This document shows, piece after piece, positions 34,015 through 47,620 of a stretch of 64,000 nt of DNA. A program made the translations under genes and the position numbers. The stretch's first letter is position 1, and each line of letters begins with the position of its first letter. A model generated the notes under the pieces. It did not search any database, was not told the origin of the DNA, and saw only the letters and a program-made list of their open reading frames with translations. Source of the stretch: Megalopta genalis (Eukaryota > Arthropoda > Insecta > Hymenoptera > Halictidae); the NCBI RefSeq assembly GCF_051020955.1, contig NW_027476814.1, positions 62,001 through 126,000 of the forward strand, given 5' to 3'.

Positions 34015-37000
34015 TTCCCCTGCATTTGAAGCTAAATCATATATATCAGAAGTATTTGAAGCTAAACCATTTGCTTCGCTTGGATTCGAAGATAAGCCTT
34101 CTACTTCGAATTGAATTGAAGCTAAATCATGTGTTTCGCATGGATTTGAAGCTAACTCGTTTGTTTCGCATGCGGTTAAAGCTAAATCATGTATGTCACA
34201 AGTATTTGAAGCTAAACCATTTGTTTCGAATGGATTTGAAGATCAGCCTTCTGTTTCGCATTGATTTGAAGCTAAATCATGTGTTTCGCATGGATTTGAA
34301 GCTAACTCGTTTGTTTCGTCTGCGTTTGAAGATAAATCATGTATATCACAAGTATTTGAAGCTAAACCATTTGATGCGCATGGATTTGAAGCTAATCCTT
34401 CTACTTCGCATTGATTTGAAGTTAAATCATGTATTACGCTTGGATTTGAAGCTCACTCGTTTGTTTCGCCTGCATTTGAAGGTCTATCACTTATATTCGC
34501 CAGTATTTGAAGATAAATCATTCGTTTCGCATGCATTTGAAGCTAGGCTTCCTACTTCGTATTGATTTGAAGCTAAATCATGTATTTCGCTTGGATTTGT
34601 AGCTATCTCGTTTGTGTCGCATGCAGTTGAATATAAATCGTGTGTATCACAAGTATTTGAAGCTAAACCATCTGATTCGCATGGATTCGAAGCTAATCCT
34701 TCTGCTTCGCATTGATTTGACGCTGAATCATGTGTTTCGCATTGATTTGTGGCTAAATCATGTGTTCCGCATGAATTTCAAGATAACTCGTTTGTTTCGC
34801 ATGCAGTTGAAGCTAAATCATGTATATCACAAGTATTTGAATCCGAATCATTCGGTTCGCATGGATGAGATGCCAAGCCTTCTACTTCGCATTGATTTGA
34901 AGCTAAATCATGTGTTTCGCATGGATTTGAAGCTAACTCGATTGTTTCGCATGCGGTTGAAGCTATATCACTTATATCGCAAGTATTTAAAGCTAAATCA
35001 TTTGTGTCGAATGGATTTGAAGCTAAGCCTTCCAATTCGCATTGATTTGAAGCTAAATCATGTGTTTCGCATGGATTTGAAGCTAACTCGTTTGTTGTGA
35101 ATGCATTTGAAGCTATATCACTTATGTTCGCAAGTATTTGAAGCTCAGTCAATTGTTTTGCATTGATTAGAAGTTAAGCCTTCTACTTCGCATTGAATTG
35201 AAGCTAAATCATGTGTTTCGCATGGATTCGAAGCTAACTCGTTTGTTTCGCATGCAGTTCAAGCTAAATCATGTATAAAACAAGTATTTGAAGCTAAACC
35301 AATTGTTTCGCGTGAATTCAACGATCAGCCTTCTGCTTCGCATTGATTTGAAGCTAAATCATGTGTTTCGCATGGATTTGAAGCTAACTCGTTTGTTTCG
35401 CATGCACTTGAATCTAAATCATGTATATCACAAGTATTTGAAGCTAAACCATTTGTTTCGCATGGATTTGAAGATAACCTTTCTACTTCGCATTGATTTG
35501 AAGCTAAATCATGTGTTTCGCATGGATTTGAAGCTAACTCGCTTGTTTCGCATGCTGTTGATGCTAAATCATGTATATCACAAGTATTTGAGCTAAACCA
35601 TTTGTTTCGCATGGATTCGAAGCTAAGCCTTCTACTTCGCATTGATTTGAAGCTGAATCCTGTGTTTCGCATGGATTTGAAGCTAACTCGTTTGTTTCGC
35701 ATGCTCTTGAAGCTAAATCAAGTATATCACAAGTACTTGAAGCAAAACCATTTGTTTCGCATGGATTCGAAGACAACCCTTCTACTTCGCATTGATTTGA
35801 AGATAAATAATGTGTTTCGCTTGGATTTGAAACTAACTCGTTTGTATCGCACGCACTTGAATCTAAATCAAGTATATCACAAGTGTTTGAAGCTAAACAG
35901 TTTGATTCGCATGGATCTGAAGCTAAGCCTTCTACCTCGCATTGATTTGAAGATAAATCATGTGTTTCGCTTGGATTTAATGCTAACTCGTTTGTTTCCC
36001 ATGCACTTGAATCTAAACTATGCATATCACATGTATTTAAAGCTAAACCGTTTGATTCGCATGGATTTGAAGCTAAGCCTTCTACCTCGCATTGATTTGA
36101 ACATAAATCATGTGTTTCGCTTGGATTTGAAGCTAACTCGTTTGTTTCGCACGCACTTGAATCTAAATCATATATATCACAAGTATTTGAAATTGAAGTA
36201 TTTGGTTCGCATGAATATTAAACTAAACCATGTGTTTCGCATGAATTTGTCGATAAATCATGTGTTTCGCTTATTTATGGAGCTAACTCGTTTGTTTCGC
36301 CGACATTTTAAGCTAAATCATGTATATTAGAAATATTTGAAGCTAAACCATTTGATTCGCATGGATTCGAAGAAAAGACTTCTACTTCGCATTGATTTTA
36401 AGCTAAATCATGTGTTTCGCATGGATTTGAATCTAACTCGTTTGTTTCACATACAGTTGAAGCTAAATCGTGTATATCACAAGTATTTGAAGCTGCACCA
36501 TTCGTATCGCATGAATATTAAGCTAAACCATGTGTTTCGCATGAATTTGAAGCTCAAACTTCTACATCGCATGGATATGTAGCTAAAACATGTGTTTCGC
36601 TTGGATTTGAAGCTAACTCGTTTGTTTCGCATGCACTAGAAGCTAAATCATGTATATCACAAGTATTTGAGCCAAAACCAGTTGTTTCGCATGGATTCGA
36701 AGATCAGCCTTCTACTTCGCTTTTACTTGAAGCTAAATCATGTGTTTCGCATGGATTTGAAACTAAGTCGTTTGTATCGCATGCAGTTGAAGCTAAGTCA
36801 TGTATATCACAAGTATTTGAAGCTAAACCATTGGATTCGCATGGATTTGAAGCTAGGCCTTCTACTTCGCATTGATCTGAAGCTAAATCATGTGTTTCGC
36901 TTGGATTTCAAGCTAACTGGTTTGTTTCGCATGCAGTTGAAGCTAAATCATGTATATCAGAAGTATTTGAAGCTAAACCATTTGTTTCGCATGAATATTA

Positions 37001-39875
37001 AGCTAAACCATCTGTTTCGCATGAATTTGTCGATAAATCATGTGTTTCGCTTATCTATGAAGCTAACTCGCTTGTTTCGCCGGCATTTTAAGCTAAATCA
37101 TGTATATCAGAAATATTTGAAGCTAAACCATTTGTTTCGCATTGATTCGAAGATAAGCCTATTACTTCGCATTGATTTTAAGCTAAATCATGTGTTTCGT
37201 ATTCATTTGAAGCTACCTCGTTTGTTTCGCATGCAGTTGAATCTAATTATGTATATCAAAAGTATGTGAAACTACACCATTTGATTCGCATGGATTTGAA
37301 GCTAAGCCTTCTACTTCGCATTGATTTGAAGCTAAATCATGTGTTTCGCTAGGATTTGAAGCTAACTCGTTTGTTTCTCATGCAGTTGAATCTAAACCAT
37401 GTATATTCCAAGTATTTGAACCTAAACCATTCGTTTCGCATGAATTTGAAGCTCAGCCTTCTTCTTCGCATTGATTTGATGTTAAATCATGTGTTTCCCT
37501 TGGATTTGAAGCTAAGTCGTTTATATCACCTGCATTTGAAGCCATATCACTTATATCGCAATTATCTGACGCTAAATCATTTGTTTCTCAAGAATTTGAA
37601 GATCAGCCTTCTACTTCGCATTGATGTGAAGCTAAATCGTGTGTTTCGCATGGATTTGAAGCTAACTCGTTTGTTTCGCATGCTGTTGAAGCTAAGTCAA
37701 GTATATCGCAAGTACATAAAGCAAAACCATTTGTTTCGCATGGATTCGAAGATAACCCTTCTACATCGCATTGATTTGAAGATAAATAATGTGTTTCGCA
37801 TGGATTTAAAGCTAACTCGTTTGTTTCGCATGCAGTTGAAGCTAAATCATGTATATCACAAGTATTTGAAGCTAAACCATTTGTTTCGCATGGATTCGAA
37901 TATCAGCCTTCTGCTTCGCAGTGATTTGATGTTAAATCATATGTTTCGCATGGATTTGAAGCTAAGCCTTCTACCTCGCATTGATTTGAAAATAAATCAT
38001 GTGTTTCGCTTGGATTTGAAGCTAACTCGTTTGTTTCGCACGCACTTGAATCTAAATCAAGTATATCACAAGTATTTGAAGCTAAACCATTTGTTTTGCA
38101 TGGATTCGAAGATCAGCCTTCTGCCTCGCTTTGATTTGATGTTAAATCATATGTTTCGCATGGATTTGAAGCTATCTCGTTTGTTACGCATGCACTTGAA
38201 TCTAAATCATGTATATCACAAGCATTTGAAGCTAAACCATTTGATTCGCGTGGATTTGAAGCTAGGCCTTCTACTTTGCATTGATTTGAAGCTAAATCAT
38301 GTGTTTCGCACGGATTTGAATCTAACTCGATTGTTTCGCATGCCGTTGAAGCTAAATCATGTATATGACAAGTATTTGAAGCTAAACCATTTGTTTCGCA
38401 TGGATTCAAAGATCAGTATTCTACTTCGCATTGATTTGAAGCTAAATCATGTGTTTCGTATGGATTTGAAGCAAAGCCTTCTACTTCGCACTGATTTGGA
38501 GTTAAATCATGTGTTTCGCATGGATTTGAAGATAAGCCTCCTACTTCGCATTGATTTGATGCTAAATCATGTGTTTCGCATGGATTTGAAGCTAAGCCTT
38601 CTACCTCGCATTGATTTGAAGCTAAATAATGTGTTTCGCTTGGATTTTAAGCTAACTCGTTTGTATCACATGCAGTTGAAGTTAAATCACGTATATCACA
38701 AGTATTTGATGCTAAGCGATTTGTTTCGCATGGATTCGAAGATAACCTTTCTACTTCGCTTTATTTGAAGCTAAATCATGTGTTTGGCATGGATTTGAAG
38801 CTAACTCGTTTGATTCTCATGCTATTGAAGCTAAATCATGTATATCACAAGTATTTGAAGCTAAACCATTTGATTCGCACGGATTTGATGATAACGCTTC
38901 TAGTTCGCATTGATTTGAAGCTAAAGCATGTGTTTCGCATTGATTTGAATCTAACTCGTTTGTTTCGCATGCAGTTGAAGCTAAGTCACGTATATCACAA
39001 GTATTTGAAGATAAACCATTTGATTCCCATGGATTTGAAGCTATGCCTTCTACTTCGCATTGATTTGGAGCTAAATCATGAGTTTCGCATGGATTTAAAG
39101 CTAACTCGTTTGTTTCGCATGCACTTGAATATAAATCAAGAATATCACAAGTATTTGAAGGTAAACCGTTTGATTCGCATGGATTTGAAGCTAAGCCTTC
39201 TACCTCGCATTGATTTGAAGATAAATCATGTATTTCGCTGGGAATTTGAAGCTAACTCGTTTCTATCACATGCAGTTGAAGTTAAATCATGTATATCAAA
39301 AGCGTTTGAAGCTAAATCATTTGTTTCGCATGGATTCGAAGATAACCCTTCTACTTCGCATTGATTTGAAGCTAAATCATGTTTTTCGCATGGATTTGAT
39401 GCAAAGCCTTCTACTTCGCATTGATTTGGAGTTAAATCATGTGTTTCGCATGGATTTAAAGCTAACTCGTTGTTTCGCATGCAGTTGAAGCTAAGTCATG
39501 TATCTCACAAGTGTTTGAAGCTAAACCATTTGTTTGGCATGGATTCGAAGATAACCCTTCTACTTCGCATTGATTTGAAGCTAAATCATGTGTTGCGCAT
39601 GGATTTCAAGCTAACTCGTTTGTTTCGCATGCAGTTGAAGATAAGTCATGCATATCACAAGTATTTGAAGGTAAACGATTTGATTCCCACGGATTGGAAG
39701 CTATGCCTTCTACTTCGCATTGATTTGGAGTTAAATCATGTGTTTCGCATGGATTTGAAAATAAGCCTCCTAGTTCGCATTGATTTGATGCTAAATCATG
39801 TGCTTCGCATGGATTTGAAGCTAAGCCTTCTACCTCGCATTGATTTGAAGCTAAATAATGTGTTTCGCTTGGATT

Positions 39876-40868
39876 TTAAGCTAACTCGTTTGTATCACAT
39901 GCAGTTGAAGTTAAATCATGTATATCAAAAGTATTTGATGCTAAACGATTTGTTTCGCATGGATTCGAACATATCCTTTCTACTTCGCTTTGATTTGAAG
40001 CTAAATCATGTGTTTGGCATGGATTTGAAGCTAACTCGTTTGATTCGCATGCTGTTGAAGCTAAATCATGTATATCACAAGTATTTGAATCTAAACCATT
40101 TGATTCGCACGGATTTGATGATAACCCTTCTAGTTCGCATTGATTTGAAGCTAAATCATGTGTTTCGCATGGATTTGAAGCTATCTCGTTTGTTTCGCAT
40201 GCAGTTGATGCTGAATCATGTATATCACAAGTATTTGCAGCTAAACCATTTGTTTCGCATGGATTCGTAGATAAGCCTTCTACTTCGCATCGATTTGAAT
40301 CTAAACCATGTGTTTCGAATGGATTTGAAGTTAACTCGTTTGTTAGGCATGCTCTTGAAGCTATATCATGTATATCACAAGTATTTGAAGTTAAACCATT
40401 TGTTTCGCATGGATTCGAAGATAAGCCTTCTACTTCGCATTGAATTGAAGCTAAATCATGTTTTTCGCATGGATTTGAAGCTATCACGTTTGTTTCGCAT
40501 GCTGTTGAAGCTAAATCATGTATAAAACAAGTGTTTGAAGCTAAACGATTTGTTTCGCATGGGTTCGAAGATAAGCCTTCTACTTCGCATTTATTTGAAG
40601 CTAAATCATGTTTTTCGCTTGGATTTGAAGCTAACTCGTTTGTTACGCACGCAGTTGAAGCTAAATCATGTATATCACGAGAATTTGAAGCTAAAACATT
40701 TGATTCGCACGGATTTGAAGCAAAGCCTTCTACTTCGCATTGATTTGAAGCTAAATCATGTGTTTCGCACGGATTTGAATCTAACTCGATTGTTTCGCAT
40801 GCCGTTGAAGCTAAATCATGTATATGACAAGTATTTGAAGCTAAACCATTTGTTTCGCATGGATTCAA
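39876..40868 (-). other. longest minus-strand Cys-decapeptide frame (330 codons)
   Basis: Read on the minus strand, each monomer gives a decapeptide with one Cys followed by Glu or Asp and a Leu-Ala/Ser-Ser core: NPCETHDLAS (A), TACETNELAS (B), NTCDIHDLAS (C), NPCETNGLAS (D), NQCEVEGLSS (E). The frame is open in all five consensus types and has no Lys or Arg in the consensus, so the product would be acidic and cysteine-rich. There is no signal peptide or unique terminus here, and the frame stops at an E monomer carrying GATCAG, which gives TGA. It may be a relic or an exon of a repeat protein; present function is unproven. Confidence 0.3.
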
Positions 40869-41135
40869 AGATCAGTATTCTACTTCGCATTGATTTGAAG
40901 CTAAAACATGTTTTTCGCATGGATATCAAGCTAACTCGTTGTTTTCGCATGCAGTTGAAGCTAAATAATGCATATCACAGTTATTTGAAGCTAAACCATT
41001 TGTTTCGCATGGATTCGAAGATAAGCCTTCTACTTCGCATTGATTTGAAGCTAAATCATGTGTTTCGCTTGGATTTGTAGCTAACTCTTATGTTTCGCAT
41101 GCAGTTGTATCTAAATCATGTATATCACAATTACT

Positions 41136-42068
41136 TCAAGCTAATCCGTTTGATTGGCTTGGATTTGAAGCTAACTCGTTTGTTTCGCACGCAGTTGAAG
41201 CTAAATCATGTTTATCACGAGAATTTGTAGCTAAACCATTTGATACGCACGGATTTGAAGCAAAGCCTTCTACTTCGCATTGATTTGGAGCTAAATCATG
41301 TGTTTCGCATGGATTTAAAGCTAACTCGTTTGTTTCGCATGCAGTTGAAGCTAAATCATGTATATCAAAAGTGTTTGCAGCTAAATCATTTGTTTCGCAT
41401 GGATTCGAAGATAACCCTTCTACTTCGCTTTGATTTGAAGCGAAATCATGTGTTTCGCATGGATTTGAAGCAAAGCCTTCTACTTCGCATTGATTTGAGT
41501 CTAAATCACGTGTTTCGCTTGGATTTGAAGCTAACTCGATTTTTTCGCATGCAGTAGAAGCTAAATCATGTGTATCACTGGTATTTGAAGCTAAACCATT
41601 TCTTTCGCAAGAATTCGTAGATAACCCTACTAATTCGCTTTGATTTGAAGCTAAATCATGTGTATCGCATGGATTTGAAGCTAACTCGTTTGTTTCGCAT
41701 GCAGTTGAAGCTAAATCATGTATATCACAGGTGTTTGAAGCTAAACCATTTGTTTCGCACAGATTCGAAGATAAGCCTTCTACTTCGCATTGATTTGAAT
41801 CTAAATAATGTGTTTCGCTTGGATTTGAAGCTAACTCGTTTGTTACGCACGCAGTTGAAGCTAAATCATGTATATCACGAGAATTTGAAGCTAAAACATT
41901 GGATTCGCACGGATTTGAAGCAAAGCCTTCTACTTCGCATTGATTTGAAGCTAAATCATGTGTTTCGCACGGATTTGAATCTAACTCGATTGTTTCGCAT
42001 GCCGCTGAAGCTAAATCATGTATACGACAAGTATTTGAAGCTAAACCATTTGTTTCGCATGGATTCAA
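41136..42068 (-). other. second long minus-strand Cys-decapeptide frame (310 codons)
   Basis: Same decapeptide pattern as the frame at 39876-40868, to which it is related by the 1200-bp duplication. It too is bounded by an E monomer with GATCAG at its upstream (right) side. Reading continues without stop through about 31 monomers. Confidence 0.28.
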
Positions 42069-42727
42069 AGATCAGTATTCTACTTCGCATTGATTTGAAG
42101 CTAAAACATGTTTTTCGCATGGATATCAAGCTAACTCGTTGTTTTCGCATGCAGTTGAAGCTAAATAATGCATATCACAGTTATTTGAAGCTAAACCATT
42201 TGTTTCGCATGGATTCGAAGATAAGCCTTCTACTTCGCATTGATTTGAAGCTAAATCATGTGTTTCGCATGGATTTGAAGCAAAGCCTTCTACTTCGCAT
42301 TAATTTGAGGCTAAAACACGTGTTTCGCTTGGATTTGAAGCTAACTCGTTTTTTTCGCATGCAGTAGAAGCTAAATCATGTATATCACAGGTATTTGAAG
42401 CTAAACCATTTGTTTCGCATTGATTCGTAGATAACCCTTCTGCTTCGCTTTGATTTGAAGCTAAATCAAGTGTTTCGCATGGATTTGAAGCAAAGCCTTC
42501 TACTTCGCATTGATTTGATACTAAATCACGTGTTTCGCTTGGATTTGAAGCTAACTCGTTGGTTTCGCAAGCAGTTGAAGCTAAATCAAGTATCTCACAA
42601 GTATTTGAAGCTAAACAATTTGTTTCGCATGGATTTGAAGCTAAGCCTTCTACGTCGAACTGATTTGAAGCTAAATCATGTGTTTTGCATGAATTTGAAG
42701 ATAACTCGTTCGTTCGTCTGTATTTGA

Positions 42728-44220
42728 ATTTATTTCATTTATATCGCAAGTATTTGAATCTAAATCATGTGTTTCGCACGGATTTGAAGCTAAGCCTTCT
42801 ACTTCGCATGATTTGAAGCTAAATCATAAGTTCCGCATGGATTTGTAGCTAACTCGTTTGTTTCTCCTGCATTTGAAGCTATATCACTTATATACGCATT
42901 TATTTGAAGATAAATCATTGGTCTTGCATGGATTTGAAGCTAAGCCTTCTACTTCGCCTTCATTTGAAGCTAAATCATGTGTTTCGCATGAATTTGAATC
43001 TAACTGTTTGCTTCGCCTGCATTTGAAGCAGTATCACTTATATCGCAAGTATTTGAAGCTAAATCATTTGTTTCGCATGGATTTGAAGCTAAGCCTTTAA
43101 CTTCGCATTGATTTGAAGCTAAATCATGTGTTTCGCATGAATTTGAAGATATTTCATTCGTTTGGTCTGCATTTGAAGCTATTTCATTTATATCGCAAGT
43201 ATTTGAATCTAAATCATGTGTTTCGCTTGGATTTGAAGCTAAGCCTTCTACTTCGCATTGATTTGAAGCTAAATCTTGTGTTTCGCATGGATTTGAAGCT
43301 AACTCATTTGTTTCGCCTGCATTTGAAGCTATATCACTTATATCGCAAGCACTTGAAGCTAAATAATTCGTTTTGCATGGATTTGAAGCTAAACCTTCTA
43401 CATCACATTGATTTGATGCTAAACCAAGTGTTTCCCTTGGATTTGAAGCTGTCTCGTCTGTTTCGCATGCAGTTGGAGCTAAATCATGTTTATCACAAGT
43501 GTGTGAATGTATACCATTTGTTTCGCTTGGATTTGAAGCTAAGCCTTCTACATCGCACTGATTTGAAGCTAAATCATGTGTTTCGCTTTAATTTGAAGAT
43601 AACTCGTTCGTTCGTCTGCATTTGAAGTTATTTCATTTATATCGCAAGTATCTGAATCTAAATCATGTGTTTCGCTCGGATTTGAAACTAACCCTACTAC
43701 TTCGCATTGATTAGAATCTAAATCATGTGTTTCGCTCGGATTTGAAACTAACCCTTCTACTTCGCATTGATTTGAAGCTCAATCATTCGTTTCGCTTGGA
43801 ATTGAAACTAAGCATTCTACTTCGCATTGATTTGAAGCTAAATCATGTGTTCCGCATGGATTTGAAGCTGACTCGTTTGTTTCGCCTGGATTTGAAGCTA
43901 AGCCTTCTACTTCGCATTGATTTGAAGTTAAATCATTTGTTTCCCTTGGATTTGAAGTTAACTCGTTTGCTCCGCATGCAGTTGAAGCTAAACCGTGTAT
44001 ATCACAAGTATTTCAAGCCAAACCATTTGTTTCGCATGGATTTGATGCTAAGCCTTCTTCTTCGCATTGATTTGAAGTTAAATCATGTGTTACGCTTGGA
44101 TTTGAAGTTCACTCGTTTGTTTCGTCTGAATTTGAAGCTATATCACTTATATCGCAAGTGTTTGAAGCTAAATCATTTGTTTCGCATGGATTTGAAGCTA
44201 AACCTTCTACATCGCAGTGA
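42728..44220 (+). repeat. diverged satellite block resembling the left edge
   Basis: Monomer order and register are irregular, with CGTTCGTTCGTCTG, CATTTGAAGTTATTTC and TATATCACTTATATCG variants that are rare elsewhere on the right side but present at 1-800. About 43925-44115 also matches 1922-2115 (TTTCCCTTGG, GCTCCGCATGCAG, CCTTCTTCTTCG in the same order). It looks like an old block that escaped the homogenisation seen on both sides. Confidence 0.7.
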
Positions 44221-46640
44221 TTTGAGCTAAATCATTTGTTTCGCTTGCATTTGAAGCTAACTCGCTTGCTTCGCATGCAGTGGAAGCTAAATTATGTATA
44301 TCACAATTATTTGAAGCTAAACCATTTGCTTCACATGAATATAAAGTTAAATCACGAGTTTCGCACGGATTTGAAACTAACTCGGTTGTTTCGCCTGCAT
44401 TTGAATCTAAATCATGTATATCACAAGTATTTGAACCTAAACCATTTGTTTTGCATGGATTCGAAGACAAGCCTTCTAGTTCGCATTGATTTCAAGCTAA
44501 GTCATGTGTTTCGCATGCATTTGAAGCTAACTCGATTGTTTCACATGCTGTTGAAGCTAAATCATGTATATCACAAGTGTTTGAAGCTAAATCATTTGTT
44601 TCGCATGAATTCGAAGATAACCCTTCTACTTCGCATTGATTTGAAGCTAAATCATGTTTTTCGCATGGATTTGAAGCAAAGCCTTCTACTTCGCATAGAT
44701 TTGGAGTTAAATCATGTGTTTCGCATGGGTTTAAAGCTAACTAGTTTGTTTCGCATGCAGCTGAAGCTAAATAATGTATATCACAAGTGTTTGAAGCTAA
44801 ACCATTTGTTTTGCATGGATTCGAAGATAATCGTTCTACTTCGCATTGATTTGAAGCTAAATCATGTGTTTCGCATGGATTTGAAGCTAACTCGTTTATT
44901 TCGCATGCAGTTGAAGCTAAATCATGTATATCACAAGTATTTGAAGCAAAACCTTTGTTTCGCATGAATTCGAAAATCAGCCTTCTGCTTCGCATTGATT
45001 TGGACCTAAATCATGTGTTTCGCATGGATTTGAAGCTAACTCGTTTATTTCGCATGCACTTGAAGCTGAACCATGTATATCACAAGTATTTGAAGCTAAA
45101 CCGTTTGATTAGCATGGATTTGGAGCTAAGCCTTCTACTTCGCATTAAATAGAAGCTAAATCATGTGTTTCGCACGGATTTGAAGCTAACACGTTTGTTT
45201 CGCATGCTGTTGAAGCTAAATCATGTATATCACAAGTATTTGAATCTAAACAATCTGTTTCGTGTGGATTCGGAGATCAGCCTTCTACTTCGCATTGATT
45301 TGAAACGAAATCATATGCTTAGCTTGGATTTGAAGCTAACTCGTTTGTTTGGCATGCTGTTGAAGCTAACTCATGTATATCACAAGTATTTGAAGCTAAA
45401 GCATTTGATTCCCATGGATTTGAAGCTATGCCTTCTACTTCGCTTGATTTGGTGCTAAATCATGTGTTTCGCATGGATTTGAAGCTAACTCGTTTGTTTC
45501 GCATGCTGTTGAAGCTAAATCATGTATATCACAAGTATTTGAAAATGTACCATTTGATTAGCATGGATTCGAAGATCACCCCTCTTCTTCGCATTGATTT
45601 GAAGCTAAATCATGTGTTTCGCATGGATTTGAAGCTAACTCGTTTGTTCAGCATGCAGTTGAAGCAAAATCATGTATATCACAAGTGTTTGAAGCTAAAC
45701 CATTTGTTTCGCATGGATTCAAAGATAATCCTTCTACTTCGCATTGATTTGAAGCTAAATCATGTGTTGCGCATGGATTTGAAGCTAAATCGTTTGTTTC
45801 GCATACAGTTGAAGCTAAATCATGTATATCACAAGTATTTGAAGCTAAACCATTTAATTCCCATGGATCTGAAGGTATGACTTCTACTTCGCATTGATTT
45901 GATGTTAAATCATATGTTTCGCATGGATCTGAAGCTATCTCGTTTGTTTCGCATGCACTTGAATATAAATCAAGTATATCACAAGTATTTGAAGCTAAAT
46001 CGTTCGATTCGCATGGATTTGATGCTAAGCCTTCTACCTCGCATTGATTTGAAGATAAATCATGTGTTTCGCATGGATTTGAAGCTAACTCGTTTGTTTC
46101 GCATGCAGCTGAAGCTAAATCATGTATATCACAAGTGTTTGAAGCTAAACCATTTGTTTTGCATGGATTCGAACATCAACCTTTTGCTTCGCATTGATTT
46201 GGACCTAAATCATGTGTTTCGCATGGATTTGAAGCTAACTCGTTTATTTCGCATGCACTTGAAGCTGAACCATGTATATCACAAGTATTTGAAGCTACAC
46301 CGTTTGATTGGCATGTATTTGAAGCTAAGCCTTCTACTTCGCATTAAATTGAAGCTAAATCATGTGTTTCGCATGGATTTGAAGCTAACTCGTTTGTTCA
46401 GCATGCAGTTGAAGCAAAATCATGTATATCACAAGTATTTGAAGCTAAGCCATTTGTTTCGCATTGATTCAAAGATCAGTCTTCCACTTCGCATTTATTT
46501 GAAGCTAAATCATGTGTTTCGCATGGATTTGAAGCTAACTCGTTTGTTTCGCATGCAGTTGATGCTGAATCATGTATATCACAAGTATTTGCAGCTAAAC
46601 CATATGTTTCGCATGGATTCGTAGATAAGCCTTCTACTTC
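44221..46640 (+). repeat. satellite, source of later shuffled copies
   Basis: About 44580-45340 recurs at 48144-48904 (offset 3564), and about 45788-46090 recurs from about 48904 (offset 3116). The two offsets meet near 48900, so the 48-49 kb stretch is a join of two pieces of this block with about 450 bp left out. Confidence 0.8.
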
Positions 46641-47620
46641 GCATCGATTTGAAGCTAAATCATGTGTATCGCATGGTTTTTGAAGCTAACTCGTTTGTTT
46701 CGCATGCTGTTGAAGCTAAATCTTGTATATCACAAGTGTTTGAAGCTAAACCATTTGTTTCGCATGGATTCGAAGATAATCCTTCTTCTTCGCATTGGTT
46801 TGAAGCTAAATCATGTGTTTCGCATGGATTTGAAGCTAACTCGTTTGTTTCGCATGCTGTTGAAGCTAAATCATGTATATCACAAGTGTTTGAAGCTAAA
46901 CCATTTGTTTCCCATGGATTCGAAGATAACCCTTCTACTTCGCATTGGTTTGAAGCTAAATCATTTGTTTCGCATGGATTTGAAGCTAACTCGTTTGTTT
47001 CGCATGCTGTTGAAACTAAATCATGTATATCACAAGTACTTGAAGCTAAACCATTTGATTCCCATGGATTTGTAGCTATGCCTTCTACTTCGCATTGATT
47101 TGGAGCTAAATCATGTGTTTCGCATGGATTTAAAGCTAACTCGTTGTTTCGCATGCAGTTGAAGCTAAATCATGTATATCACAAGTGTTTGAAGCTAAAC
47201 CATTTGTTTCGCATGGATTCGAAGATAATCCTTCTTCTTCGCATTGGTTTGAAGCTAAATCATGTGTTTCGCATGGATTTGAAGCTAACTCGTTTGTTTC
47301 GCATGCTGTTGAAGCTAAATCATGTATATCACAAGTGTTTGAAGCTAAACCATTTGTTTCCCATGGATTCGAAGATAACCCTTCTACTTCGCATTGGTTT
47401 GAAGCTAAATCATTTGTTTCGCATGGATTTGAAGCTAACTCGTTTGTTTCGCATGCAGTTGAAGCTAAATCATGTATATCACAAGTGTTTGAAGCTAAAC
47501 CATTTGTTTCGCATGGATTCGAAGATAACCCTTCTACTTCGCATTGATTTGAAGCTAAATCATGTGTTTCGCATGGATTTGAAGCTAACTCGTTGTTTCG
47601 CATGCAGTTGAAGCTAAATC
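46641..47620 (+). repeat. satellite block with TGA-to-TGG change in E monomers
   Basis: In several E monomers the usual CATTGATTTG is CATTGGTTTG (near 46794, 46944, 47244 and 47394). This removes the one stop that the FEAK-type plus frame normally meets every 150 bp, so that frame is open over 46649-47098 and 47185-47547. The block is internally duplicated with a 450-bp offset and recurs near 49310 and 59980-60140. Confidence 0.8.

Larger units (their letters stand above)
34015..42727 (+). repeat. satellite, mid-right domain
   Basis: Regular 150-bp phasing with local duplications. About 40617-41068 is copied at 41817-42268, exactly 1200 bp (eight 150-bp units) apart. A smaller block near 38280-38410 recurs near 40740-40870 and 41940-42070. 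The stretch 35280-35400 resembles 32103-32223 (CGCGTGAATTCAACGATC). The longest minus-strand open frames of the window lie here. Confidence 0.85.

Noticed and set aside
39876..42068. Minus-strand frames as pentapeptide-repeat or leucine-rich-repeat proteins
   Set aside because: The period is 10 with a single Leu and a Cys per repeat, and neither family consensus is matched.
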